Shown here one piece after another: positions 53,889 to 62,585 of a stretch of 64,000 nucleotides of DNA. Position 1 is the stretch's first letter, and every line of letters begins with the position of its first letter. The position numbers were made by a program, and so were the translations under genes. Source of the stretch: Heyndrickxia sporothermodurans. GTDB lineage: Bacteria; Bacillota; Bacilli; Bacillales; Bacillaceae_C. The notes under the pieces are model-generated. The model ran no database searches, was not told the origin of the DNA, and saw only the letters and a list, made by a program, of their open reading frames with translations. The DNA lies in NCBI GenBank assembly GCA_018333075.1, contig BORH01000020.1, positions 20,606 through 84,605 on the forward strand, written 5' to 3'.

Positions 53889-54974
53889 ATGAAATGGAAG
53901 GATCAAATTCATAATCTACAAGCCTATCAACCCGGTAAATCAATTGATGAGGTGAAAAATGCTCAATTAAATCCAATCATCAAGCTGGCCTCTAATGAAA
54001 ATCCATATGGTTATTCATCAAATGTGGATGAGGTATTAAAACAATATGATCACTTCAATTTTAGTCTATATCCGGATGCAAGTGCAGCTAAATTAAGAGA
54101 GTCTGTTTCTTCTTTATTAGGTGTGAACAAAAAACAATTGATCTTTACAAATGGTACGGATGAGCTAATTCAAATAATTTCTAGAGCTTTACTTGAACAC
54201 GGAAAAAACACCGTTATGGCTACACCAACTTTTTCACAATATAAACATAATGCCATTATTGAAGGTGGAGAAGTGCGTGAAGTTCCATTAAAGAATGGAA
54301 AGCATGATCTGAATCAAATGCTTGCAGAAATTGATATAAATACAGCGGTGGTATGGATATGCAATCCTAACAATCCAACAGGGACATACATTCCAAATAA
54401 TCAGCTGTTAAGCTTTTTAAAAAACACACCAAAAGACGTGCTGATCGTCCTTGATGAAGCCTATATTGAATATGTAAACCAATCTTATCATTCACTCGAT
54501 TTTATTAAGGATTTTCCTAATTTATTGATTATGAGGACTTTTTCCAAGATTTATGGTCTTGCAAGTTTTCGTATAGGCTATGGAATCTCATCAGAAGCAA
54601 TTATTCAAAAATTAGAACCGCTGCGTCTCCCTTTTAATACAAATGTACTTGGCCAAACAGCTGCCGCTGCAGCTGTAAAAGATCAAGAATTTGTACAAAA
54701 ATGTCAGAAGAGAAATGCTGAAGAAAGGGAGAAATATTATACTTTTTGCTTAGAAAATCAGCTTGAGTATTTCCCTTCAGAGACAAACTTTATTTTAATT
54801 GATTTTAAATGTGATAGCGATGAAGTGACAAAGTTTTTGCTGTCAAAGGGGCTTATCGTACGTTCTGGAAGGTTACTAGGTTTCCCAACCTGTGTGCGGA
54901 TAACCATTGGATTAAAAGAGCAAAACGAAAAAGTAAGAACTGCAATAAAGGAATTTATTCATGAGGGGTCATGA
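53889..54974 (+). CDS. hisC: Histidinol-phosphate/aromatic aminotransferase
   Basis: PLP enzyme that serves both histidine synthesis and the last transamination to Phe/Tyr in Bacillus. 361 residues with KLASNENPYG at the N-terminus, NPNNPTG, DEAYIEY, the PLP lysine in TFSKIYGLASFRIGYG and RLPFN. In B. subtilis it also lies between the trp genes and tyrA; here it follows aroB directly. Confidence 0.95.
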   Translation: MKWKDQIHNLQAYQPGKSIDEVKNAQLNPIIKLASNENPYGYSSNVDEVLKQYDHFNFSLYPDASAAKLRESVSSLLGVNKKQLIFTNGTDELIQIISRALLEHGKNTVMATPTFSQYKHNAIIEGGEVREVPLKNGKHDLNQMLAEIDINTAVVWICNPNNPTGTYIPNNQLLSFLKNTPKDVLIVLDEAYIEYVNQSYHSLDFIKDFPNLLIMRTFSKIYGLASFRIGYGISSEAIIQKLEPLRLPFNTNVLGQTAAAAAVKDQEFVQKCQKRNAEEREKYYTFCLENQLEYFPSETNFILIDFKCDSDEVTKFLLSKGLIVRSGRLLGFPTCVRITIGLKEQNEKVRTAIKEFIHEGS

Positions 54975-55002
54975 ACAGGCTATCGTTTTTGGAGGTAATT
55001 TC

Positions 55003-56106
55003 ATGAAAGGAAATGTATTTGTTGTAGGCGTAGGTTTAATTGGAGGCTCAATAGCACTTGCTATTAAAAAGCAGCATCCCAATTCTATTATTTACGGTTA
55101 TGACGCTAACAAAAATGCATTAGAAAAAGCAATCACTCTCAATATTATCGATGAAAAGGCAGCTTCCTTTAAAGAAGGAGCAGAAAATGCGGATTTAATT
55201 ATCCTAGCGACACCTGTATTAGAAACAAAAAAACTAGTTAAACAATTGTCGAGGATGACTTTAAAGGAAGGGGTAATTATCACTGATACTGGGAGTACAA
55301 AAGGTGAGATTATGGAATTTGTAAGTGAGATGTTCCCAAAGAGTATTGAATTTATTGGGGGACATCCAATGGCAGGTTCACATCAGACAGGAGTTGAAAA
55401 TGCAAGAGGAAATTTATTTGAAGATGCCTATTATTTATTGACTCCACTTCCTCATAACCGTTTAAAAAAAATAGAAGAATTAAAGAATTGGTTGAGTGGA
55501 ACGAATGCAAACTTTCAAATAATCGACAAAGATGAGCATGATGTAATTACAGGTATGGTTAGTCATTTTCCACATTTGATTGCTGGAGCTTTAGTCAATC
55601 AAACAAAAAAGCAAGCAAAGAATAACCCGCTCATTCGATTACTAGCCGCAGGTGGATTTAGAGATATTACTCGAATTGCATCTAGCAGCCCCCATATGTG
55701 GAAAGATATTGTCATTCAAAATCGTAGACATCTGGTTACTTTATTGGAAAATTGGTTAATTGAAATGCAAAAATTGTACAATGTATTGCACAGCGGTAAT
55801 GAACAGGAAATCTATGATTTTTTTGAAGAAGCTAAAGAATATCGTGATTCTTTGCCTGGAGGCTTGGAAGCAAAGGTCCTATCTTCCTTTGTTTTATATA
55901 TAGATGTGAAAAGTGTCCCGGGGGGAATTACACAGGTTCTTTCTTTATTAGAAGAAAATAGGATTAGTATGATGAAGCTGGAGCTTAATGAATCACATTC
56001 AGGGGGATTGGGTGAGTTAAGCATCAGTTTTAGAACGGAAGAAGATAGAGTCAAGGCGCAAAGGCTGCTACAGCATAATCAATTTAAAACTTATAAAGTT
56101 GCATAA
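55003..56106 (+). CDS. tyrA: Prephenate dehydrogenase with ACT domain
   Basis: Oxidative decarboxylation of prephenate towards tyrosine. N-terminal NAD motif GVGLIGGSIALAI, then DTGSTKG, GGHPMAGSHQTG and the helical dimer domain; residues about 295-367 form an ACT domain (VLYIDVKSVPGGITQVLSLLEENR) likely to bind tyrosine as feedback inhibitor. ATG 55003 follows TTGGAGG; the frame extends to 54961 inside hisC. Confidence 0.95.
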   Translation: MKGNVFVVGVGLIGGSIALAIKKQHPNSIIYGYDANKNALEKAITLNIIDEKAASFKEGAENADLIILATPVLETKKLVKQLSRMTLKEGVIITDTGSTKGEIMEFVSEMFPKSIEFIGGHPMAGSHQTGVENARGNLFEDAYYLLTPLPHNRLKKIEELKNWLSGTNANFQIIDKDEHDVITGMVSHFPHLIAGALVNQTKKQAKNNPLIRLLAAGGFRDITRIASSSPHMWKDIVIQNRRHLVTLLENWLIEMQKLYNVLHSGNEQEIYDFFEEAKEYRDSLPGGLEAKVLSSFVLYIDVKSVPGGITQVLSLLEENRISMMKLELNESHSGGLGELSISFRTEEDRVKAQRLLQHNQFKTYKVA

Positions 56107-56118
56107 GGAGGGAGAAAA

Positions 56119-57414
56119 TTGACATTAAAAGTGTTGGAAAAAGCAAAAAAGGGACTTATAGGCACGATTACAGTCCCAGGTGATAAGTCTATTTCCCATC
56201 GAGCTGTTATGCTGGGAGCCATAGCAAATGGAAAAACAATCATAGAAGGATTCTTACCTGGAGAGGATTGTGAAAGTACGATTTCCTGCTTCAGACAACT
56301 AGGAGTTCATATCATACAAGATGGAGATTATGTAGAAATTGAGGGAAGAGGTTTAGAAGATTTAATAGAGCCTGAAGCTGTACTCGAGGTCGGGAATTCT
56401 GGAACTACCATTCGACTATTAGCAGGAATACTAGCGGGTCTCCCATTCTACAGTTGTTTGCAAGGGGATTCATCTATTGCGAAAAGACCAATGAATAGAA
56501 TCGTCGATCCGTTACGATTAATGGGTGCTAAAATTGATGGACGCAAATCTGGTAGTTATACACCTATTTCAATTAAAGGGGGGAACCTGGAATCCATTGA
56601 TTATCAACTCCCGGTTGCTAGTGCCCAGGTTAAATCCGCAATACTGCTTGCAGGACTTCAGGCTAATGGAACGACATCAGTTACAGAAATAGAAGCAACA
56701 AGAGATCATACTGAACGGATGTTGAAAGCGTTCGGTGTTAAAGTTCTACAAAACGGAAACAAAATATCTATAAAAGGAAAGCAAAGATTGCATGCAACAA
56801 AAGTATTTGTTCCCGGAGATATTTCTTCAGCAAGCTTTTTCTTAGTAGCTGGTGCGATTGTTCCTCATAGCAAAATAATACTACAGCAAGTTGGAGTCAA
56901 TCCAACCCGAACAGGAATTATTGATGTACTTAAGAAGATGGGGGCCAAACTAGAGGTTACTCCAAAAAGTGGAGAAGCTTCTGAACCTTTAGCAGATATT
57001 CAAATCCAAACCTCTCCGTTAAGTGCTGTGGAAATCGCTGGTGATATAATCCCAAGACTAATTGATGAAATTCCAATTATTGCGCTAGCTGCTACACAAG
57101 CAGAAGGAATAACCGTTATTCGAGATGCACAAGAATTAAAGGTAAAAGAAACGAATCGAATTGATACAGTAGCTTTAGAGTTGAAGAAAATGGGTGCGCA
57201 TATCGAAACAACAGAAGATGGAATGATTATTTATGGAAGGACACCTTTAAAAGGCAGCCGTGTTAATAGCCATGGCGATCACCGGATTGGGATGATGCTA
57301 GCTATTGCAAGTTATATCGCTGATGGTGAGACCATTATTGAAAACTGTGAAGCAATAAATGTTTCGTTTCCCAGCTTTTTTGAGACTCTGAAAAGACTGA
57401 GCATAGAAGAATAA
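56119..57414 (+). CDS. aroA: 5-enolpyruvylshikimate-3-phosphate synthase
   Basis: Adds PEP to shikimate-3-phosphate. 431 residues with [15 protein letters not shown] at the N-terminus, [30 protein letters not shown], and [13 protein letters not shown] near the end. Called aroE in B. subtilis. The G-N-S-G-T and R-P-M-x-R segments resemble class II enzymes of Gram-positives. TTG start after AAGGAGGG. Last gene of the aromatic operon. Confidence 0.95.
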   Translation: MTLKVLEKAKKGLIGTITVPGDKSISHRAVMLGAIANGKTIIEGFLPGEDCESTISCFRQLGVHIIQDGDYVEIEGRGLEDLIEPEAVLEVGNSGTTIRLLAGILAGLPFYSCLQGDSSIAKRPMNRIVDPLRLMGAKIDGRKSGSYTPISIKGGNLESIDYQLPVASAQVKSAILLAGLQANGTTSVTEIEATRDHTERMLKAFGVKVLQNGNKISIKGKQRLHATKVFVPGDISSASFFLVAGAIVPHSKIILQQVGVNPTRTGIIDVLKKMGAKLEVTPKSGEASEPLADIQIQTSPLSAVEIAGDIIPRLIDEIPIIALAATQAEGITVIRDAQELKVKETNRIDTVALELKKMGAHIETTEDGMIIYGRTPLKGSRVNSHGDHRIGMMLAIASYIADGETIIENCEAINVSFPSFFETLKRLSIEE

Positions 57415-57430
57415 TTTTACAAAAAATGAA

Positions 57431-57513
57431 TTGTGCCAGACATCATCCTTCAATATACAATGGGAAAATTGGGAGATCCCATATATTGAAGCAGCTCATG
57501 GTGCCTGACACTT
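57431..57513. repeat. Imperfect inverted-repeat element (GTGCCAGACA...TGCCTGACAC)
   Basis: An 83-bp hairpin: TTGTGCCAGACATCAT then CTTCAATATA and ATGGGA on the left; TCCCATATATTGAAG and CATGGTGCCTGACAC on the right. The terminal GTGTCAGGCACC-type motif is recalled as recurrent in Bacillaceae intergenic DNA. It may also terminate the aromatic operon, which has no other obvious terminator. Confidence 0.7.
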
Positions 57514-57542
57514 TTCAGATAGATACATAAGAGATGGATATA

Positions 57543-57842
57543 CTATTCATCTCCTATTTTTAATAACCATTTCCGTAATTTTGCTTTTGGATAATAGATC
57601 TTTCCATTTAATAATAAATGAGGAACATCTGAGTGTTCTTTAATTAATGATTTTGCATCATCTTTAGATATCCCCATAAAATAATGAACTTCACTTTCTT
57701 TAATTAACTCGTGATCATCACTTTCCTCTAATTTTTCCAGCATACCCTTTGCATTTGGATTGTTAAAGTTTTTTAAACCATCTCCAATGAAATAACCAGC
57801 AGCAGCTATTCCGATAGCGACTAAAATTAATCCGATTTCCAT
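57543..57842 (-). CDS. Small membrane-anchored protein with a possible HTH-like C-terminus
   Basis: 99 residues: one N-terminal hydrophobic segment (4-20, GLILVAIGIAAAGYFIG), an acidic linker, then a C-terminal domain EVHYFMGISKDDAKSLIKEHSDVPHLLL...YYPKAKLRKWLLKIG that looks like an excisionase/MerR-type helix-turn-helix with wing. GGAGG before the ATG. Function unknown. Confidence 0.6.
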   Translation of the reverse strand: MEIGLILVAIGIAAAGYFIGDGLKNFNNPNAKGMLEKLEESDDHELIKESEVHYFMGISKDDAKSLIKEHSDVPHLLLNGKIYYPKAKLRKWLLKIGDE

Positions 57843-58028
57843 TTCGTAGCCTCCTGTACAAATATGTAAGCTAATCTATTTCATTCTACGAATAACTGAC
57901 ACAAGAGGTTTCATTATACATCGTTAAATGCATTTTACTTTGACGTTAAGATAAGTTTTCATTCAGTTATTTATTTGGAATATATTTTACAAAAAAAGAC
58001 AACTTAAATAGAGATAAGGAGGAGTAGG

Positions 58029-58499
58029 ATGATTATCCTTTTTATATCTGTTATTGTCTTTAATTTAATTGCTTTTTACACAAACAAAAGGATGTCAGCT
58101 AATCAAATCCTTCATATTTGGGTATTTACCATTGCTTTTCAGCTAATCTTCGACACGTTTATTGATTTAAAATATGAGGGGTATTGGTATTTTACTAAGG
58201 GGATTGATTGGATTGGATTTCCTGCGTACACCATTTTAATTCCACCGGTGAACATGATCTATATCAATTGGTTTCCATATAGAAGCTCATTAGTAAAGAA
58301 GATTATTTATATTATTATTTGGGAAATTATGCTACTTATTTATGAAACCATTTCGAGATTACCTGAGCCATGGGGATATTTTCATTATGGATGGTGGCTT
58401 TTATGGTACTCGCTTATTATTAACCCGTTTTTATTATGTTCATTATTACTGTATTACAAATGGATTTTGAAGTTAGAAAGAAGAGCGTGTGAAAGGTAA
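58029..58499 (+). CDS. CBO0543-like multi-pass membrane protein
   Basis: 156 residues, about five hydrophobic segments, with the family-like stretch TFIDLKYEGYWYFTKGIDWIGFPAYTILIPPVNMIYINWFPY. Such proteins are frequent, often in multiple copies, in Bacillaceae; function unknown. AAGGAGGAG precedes the ATG. Confidence 0.65.
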   Translation: MIILFISVIVFNLIAFYTNKRMSANQILHIWVFTIAFQLIFDTFIDLKYEGYWYFTKGIDWIGFPAYTILIPPVNMIYINWFPYRSSLVKKIIYIIIWEIMLLIYETISRLPEPWGYFHYGWWLLWYSLIINPFLLCSLLLYYKWILKLERRACER

Positions 58500-58527
58500 T
58501 AGTGGTAACCTTTCACTCACACTTTGT

Positions 58528-58773
58528 TTACCTTTTTATAGGTCTTTCTAATGTTAGGATTTCTTCCTCCATAGACATCAATTGCTGTTCAACCACCACT
58601 TTCGCATCTTTAATAGCCGCATTATAAAAATGGGGAGCAAGCGATTCTTTGAAGAAATCAAATATTCTTTCTGCCGCAAATTCAGTGATTTCTTCGTCTC
58701 TTTCTTGTAAAAAGAATTCTTGAATATCAGATATTATTAGGTCCTTCAGCTCTTTTGATAGCTTGAAAAACAA
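58528..58773 (-). CDS. DUF2164-family protein
   Basis: About 81 residues with KLSKELKDLIISDIQEFFLQERDEEITEFAAERIFDFFKESLAPHFYNAAIKDAK, a good match to DUF2164 (small soluble helical proteins, unknown role). TTG 58773 with AAGGAG 8 bp upstream is a better start than the GTG at 58782 that abuts the ribosome site. Confidence 0.75.
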   Translation of the reverse strand: MFFKLSKELKDLIISDIQEFFLQERDEEITEFAAERIFDFFKESLAPHFYNAAIKDAKVVVEQQLMSMEEEILTLERPIKR

Positions 58774-58874
58774 ATCAACCACTCCTTATATTCATTGTTA
58801 TCTGTTAATATACGTAAAAAAATAGTTTAATTACAGTCTATTTTTTTCTTGTTACTTATGTACAGTTTGAGGAA

Positions 58875-59505
58875 TTACTTTTTCCTTATGCTTGAATAAT
58901 CGTCCCGATACTTTTTAGGAGTGACACCAGTGAATTTTTTAAATATCTTGATAAAATAGCTTTGGTCACTAAAATTTAACCACAAGCAAATATCAGATAT
59001 TGGATAATTAGTTAGTGTTAACAGCTTTTTAGCCTCATTAATTCGTTGCTGTTGAATATATTCACTGATTGAAGTACCTACCTCTTTTTTTAAAGCTGGA
59101 TAAGTAATTTGTACTTAATTGGCATAAATCTGATAGTTGTTCTAATGTAATATCATCATAAAGGTGATTATAAATATAGTGCTGACATGCCGTGATTTTT
59201 GCCGAATATTTTTCGCTGTTCAATTCAGCTACACGGTTTGTAAAATCATAAATAGCGTCCTCCATTAACGAAAGTATTGCTTTTAAACTTTCTTGTTCTT
59301 CAAGATGCTGAATATAAAAATCACTTAATGTAAATGCGGTTTCTTCATTCCATTGATGTTTTCCTGAAAGTACTTGATTTGAAAACTCCTTACAAAAACC
59401 TTTAAAATCGAAAAAATTATTTCCATCAATAATAAAAACCTTTTTCATAGCAGCACCTTCTAATACAAAATTTTTCAAAAAGTTAATCATATGGTCATCT
59501 TCCAC
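58875..59505 (-). pseudogene. AraC-family regulator, frameshifted, with barstar-like N-terminus
   Basis: The 5' frame (59505-59062) ends LSTNYLSSFKK then a shifted tail; a run of seven A at about 59087-59093 puts the rest out of frame. Continuing in the other frame gives EVGTSISEYIQQQRINEAKK, then LWLNFSDQSYFIKIFKKFTGVTPKKYR and a stop at 58875, so the complete double HTH of AraC proteins is there. The first ~55 residues (MKKVFIIDGNNFFDFKGFCKEF) look instead like the start of a barstar-type RNase inhibitor, joined to an AraC linker at about QWNEE. It is probably a deletion chimera that later frameshifted. Confidence 0.75.
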
Positions 59506-59556
59506 AAACCTACTTCTTTTAGTGGAATATGAAAAAAAGCTGCCGCAGCAACTTAT

Positions 59557-59891
59557 TTAAGATATTTCAATATGTTCTGAAACTCTGGACCTTAAAATCT
59601 CTATAAGTTCTTCATCCATTAATGTATATTTATCAGAAATATCTAAACAAATGACTTTCTTATCTCCATTCAGCATTGGTCCAAATTTTTCTCGCAGTCT
59701 TCTGATGTGTTTCTTTTCCATAACAAATATTAAATCCGCCCAACCGATATGACCGCTATTTACTTTGATGCGGGTATTATTCTCTGTCCCAGCAGACCGA
59801 ACCTGATGTCAATTTCGTGGAAAATTTTCTCGGCGGTTAAACTTCTCCACTTGTTGCGACTACATATAAATAATAACTTTATTTTTCTCAC
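59557..59891 (-). pseudogene. Broken low-molecular-weight protein tyrosine phosphatase-like gene
   Basis: From GTG 59891 (after AAGGAAG) one frame gives MRKIKLLFICSRNKWRSLTA then EKIFHEI, with the CxxNxxRS phosphate loop. Near 59805 the frame is lost and the adjacent frame continues VRSAGTENNTRIKVNSGHIG, WADLIFVMEKKHIRRLREKF and VICLDISDKYTLMDEELIEIL to a stop at 59557. One single-base lesion would explain it. ~110 residues when joined, the normal size of this subfamily. Confidence 0.8.
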
Positions 59892-59999
59892 CTTCCTTAG
59901 AGGATAATCACGAATTTAAAAACTTGTCATCTGAGATTAAACTGCCTCTCTAGTTTAATAAGAAAAAGAACTTCCACAGCCGCCCCTTCTGAAACTCTT

Positions 60000-60038
60000 G
60001 CACCTGTTAGCCTAAGTACAATAGTTCACAAACTTAAT
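60000..60038. repeat. Dispersed repeat, copy C (degenerate)
   Basis: Reads GCACCTGTTAGCCTAAGTAC then AATAGTTCACAAACTTAA; aligns with the copies at 60528 and 61268. Confidence 0.5.
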
Positions 60039-60068
60039 TTGGAATAGGAACTTGATTGTCACTAAGGT

Positions 60069-60494
60069 TTATTTTATTGGACCTCCTATGTTCTCAGTTT
60101 TTCCATTCCAAAAATCATTGAGAATGATCCACCATTTTTGTGTTTCTGGTTTTAGATATTGCTTAAAAACATCTGGGTTGATGTCCTCTCCTAGAGCCAA
60201 GTTTTGAATGTCTTCTAGTAAACCAATTGTTGCAGCTTCTTTAACATAATCATCTCCATCAGTATGCAAAAGCTCGATGACTTCAAAAATCCTTGGAAAT
60301 TCACTTATTTGGTTATGTTTATAAAGATCAATAAAATGATAAGCAAAATCCGTTAATTCACTATATAGCAACTGTTCCTCACTATCATCATAATTTTCTT
60401 TATAATATTGTAGCCACCTATTTTTATAGGAAGGGCACGCTGCAAGGAGTACATTCATTACTTCCTGTTTACTTATTTCTTTTTTCAAACTCAT
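60069..60494 (-). CDS. DUF7674-like small acidic protein (possible immunity protein)
   Basis: 141 residues, helical and acidic (SKQEVMNVLLAACPSYKNRW, LLYSELTDFAYHFIDLY, FEVIELLHTDGDDYVKEAATIGLLEDIQNL). It resembles small helical proteins often found beside polymorphic toxins, but no toxin gene is visible here. Intact frame within an otherwise decayed region, between repeat copies. Confidence 0.55.
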   Translation of the reverse strand: MSLKKEISKQEVMNVLLAACPSYKNRWLQYYKENYDDSEEQLLYSELTDFAYHFIDLYKHNQISEFPRIFEVIELLHTDGDDYVKEAATIGLLEDIQNLALGEDINPDVFKQYLKPETQKWWIILNDFWNGKTENIGGPIK

Positions 60495-60527
60495 TCACCA
60501 CTCTCAGCAATCACCATCTTTAACAAA

Positions 60528-60565
60528 TGCAACCTTTTGTTTAAGTACATTTCTTCACAAACTTG
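60528..60565. repeat. Dispersed repeat, copy B
   Basis: Reads GCAACCTTTTGTTTAAGTAC then ATTTCTTCACAAACTTGT; a CCCCGTTACT motif lies 35 bp further (60600-60609), the same motif that precedes copy A. Confidence 0.6.
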
Positions 60566-60650
60566 TCTTTTTTTAAATACATTTATTACAGGAATACTTC
60601 CCCGTTACTAGAAAAAAAGAACCTAAGACTTTCATTGGTTAGATAAAAAA

Positions 60651-61190
60651 CTAAAAACCTACCATCTCTTTGACCGTTGTCCATTGTATTGCAGGTTTAG
60701 ATTCATTGTTAGTCATCATTGTGCCGACAAAAATATCATCAATGTTACTATTATCATTCAAATAGTGCTTAAGGGTTAATTTGAAATTTTTGAAGTATAT
60801 AAACCTAATAATTTATACTTGGGAATCCAAAATAATTCTCCTTCGTCAGAGGGAATAAAATTAATATGCTCTGTTTCTCCGAAGTAGACATATTGTTGAC
60901 GTATTTCTCCTTTATTTTTCTCAAGTAGTATGTATCTAAGCCTAAAGTTTTTAATTTCTTCTTTTTTAAATCTGTCTCTTCTTCAATTTCACTGTAACTT
61001 TTCCATTGGAGAATTAAGTTCATTAGATTCTATATGACCTCCAATACCACCCCAAAATTCAAAATTAAAGATTTTACTCTTTTCTTTCTTCATCATTAAC
61101 ATATTGTCTTGATGAATTAAGAAAGCAGTTGCCATTTGCCTTACTTCCAATAATAAACGTCCTCTCTATACTTTCCAATTTTTCAATCAT
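60651..61190 (-). pseudogene. Nudix hydrolase, multiply frameshifted
   Basis: Pieces in different frames line up as one Nudix protein: LLLEVRQMATAFLIHQDN, MLMMKKEKSKIFNFEFWGGI and GGHIESNE from ATG 61135 or earlier, then EIEEETDL (Nudix box core REIEEET without its full start), EEIKNFRLRYILLEKNKGEI, RQQYVYFGETEHINFIPSDE, and finally TLKHYLNDNSNIDDIFVGTM ending at 60651. At least three frame changes and a small deletion before EIEEET. The gene is dead. Confidence 0.8.
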
Positions 61191-61267
61191 TTTTATCTGC
61201 CCCGTTACTTTTAGTATCCAATCTTGCCTTCTCAACCAAATAGAGTATTTATCCTTCTTGGATCAAC

Positions 61268-61305
61268 GCAACCTTTAGTTTAAGTAGAAATCTTCACAAT
61301 CTTTT
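61268..61305. repeat. Dispersed repeat, copy A
   Basis: Reads GCAACCTTTAGTTTAAGTAG then AAATCTTCACAATCTTTT; preceded by CCCCGTTACT at 61199. The surrounding gap 61191-61519 has no gene, only this repeat and the hairpin at 61420. Confidence 0.6.
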
Positions 61306-61419
61306 CTTTACCCTAACAAGATCTAATCTCTTAAAGGTGTTGAGACATTACAAAAATACACCATCTGTTGCTTTAAAATTTATCAAGACCTAAATTATAA
61401 AAATCCTTAAAAATAAAGA

Positions 61420-61458
61420 AGAGCACATATTAGCCATGTATAATATATGTTCTTTTTT
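61420..61458 (-). terminator. Hairpin downstream of the methyltransferase-like gene
   Basis: Arms AAGAGCACATATT and AATATATGTTCTT with T-rich sequence on both sides; plausible terminator for the minus-strand gene that ends at 61520. Confidence 0.5.
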
Positions 61459-61519
61459 ATTCAATTAAGGGGCTTTAGCTGAATAAAGTCATTATGAAAT
61501 TGATTCAGATACCTTTGAC

Positions 61520-62515
61520 TTAAGTCACCGCTTTCTTCAATGAAAACAGACTATAGATCGTTTCAATGTCATGGGATTCCTCCAAAACCCACGATGTTTG
61601 AGTTAAAATTTGCTGCAACCCCTCCAGCCCAAGATATCGGATTTGCACGCCAATAAACTCCGTAAATCCCAGGTATCCCGGATTTACATGCGCCCGGTCG
61701 AAAATTAATGAACCTGTGACCCGGGCATCCGCAGGGGAGTTGGTATAGAGACAGTTTAAGTTTTCAATAATTTCAGCATCCGAACCGTACTCAAAAAGAC
61801 CGCCCTCCGATGAACAGAGCTGAATCCAGTCAGAACGTTCCAAACTCATCTTTCGTAATGCCTCCGGCGCACTCCAATCATAATGAATAATATTAAGGGT
61901 AATGTCCAAGTCATGGAAGCGTTCGCCCGGTTGCTTCAAAACATTGATGCACCTTTTTGCGAAATTGGGGCCGTATGTATCGATATCTAAAATGTTAATC
62001 TCAATCTTTCGTCCCTTGAGTAATTCCGGGTCCGATTCTTGTAGTAGAATTAGAGTGTTGATACTGTCGGATGCTGGTCCCCCAGCGATATTGCAGAAAC
62101 AAAGGTTCCGTTCAGGGAATTGCTTGAGCTGGGGATGCAAAATTTTCGACTGATGTCGGCAAAGATCTCTCAGCCTGATCCGAAGTCCCATGAAAGAGGT
62201 TTGCTTCACCGCCCACTTATCCCGGAAACCTAATTTTATCCCCCGGCTTAATTCGGGACCAAGTTTGTACAGCAAGGTGCGCATGCCGCTAAGATGGGAA
62301 TTGTCAACATTCGACATTTTCACAAAGGTCTTCTGGATAAAGCCAGGCATCTTCTTTAATGATTCTATGCTCCGGGCAGACTTGAGACAGCTCAAATGAT
62401 ACGCCTGTTCATCAATACTTGCGTTGAAAAGGGGATGAGTAATATCCAGTATCGGAAATTGAATTTCATTTTCGAAAACCGCATAGAGAATTCGCTTATC
62501 TTGATTTGCATTCAT
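61520..62515 (-). CDS. Rossmann-type SAM-dependent methyltransferase-like protein, GC-richer than its surroundings
   Basis: About 331 residues. The middle has a glycine-rich loop LCFCNIAGGPASDSINTLILL followed ~25 residues later by INILDIDTYGPNFA, the motif I/acidic motif II pattern of class I methyltransferases; later SDWIQLCSSEGGLFEYGSD could be motif IV. No specific family recognised. ATG 62515 is preferred; TTG 62569 is the furthest start. Base composition is visibly more GC-rich than flanking genes, and its promoter side abuts a Tn3-type inverted repeat, so it was probably acquired. Confidence 0.6.
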   Translation of the reverse strand: MNANQDKRILYAVFENEIQFPILDITHPLFNASIDEQAYHLSCLKSARSIESLKKMPGFIQKTFVKMSNVDNSHLSGMRTLLYKLGPELSRGIKLGFRDKWAVKQTSFMGLRIRLRDLCRHQSKILHPQLKQFPERNLCFCNIAGGPASDSINTLILLQESDPELLKGRKIEINILDIDTYGPNFAKRCINVLKQPGERFHDLDITLNIIHYDWSAPEALRKMSLERSDWIQLCSSEGGLFEYGSDAEIIENLNCLYTNSPADARVTGSLIFDRAHVNPGYLGFTEFIGVQIRYLGLEGLQQILTQTSWVLEESHDIETIYSLFSLKKAVT

Positions 62516-62585
62516 GGTTTTCAACTCCACCTCACTTGAACGATGATTTTTGATCTGACTAAAACCCAAAGGTTTTTTACCACTA

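Noticed and set aside
61902-62399. Plus-strand frames opposite the methyltransferase-like gene
   Set aside because: They arise from the higher GC content of that gene; the minus frame is longer and has coherent motifs.
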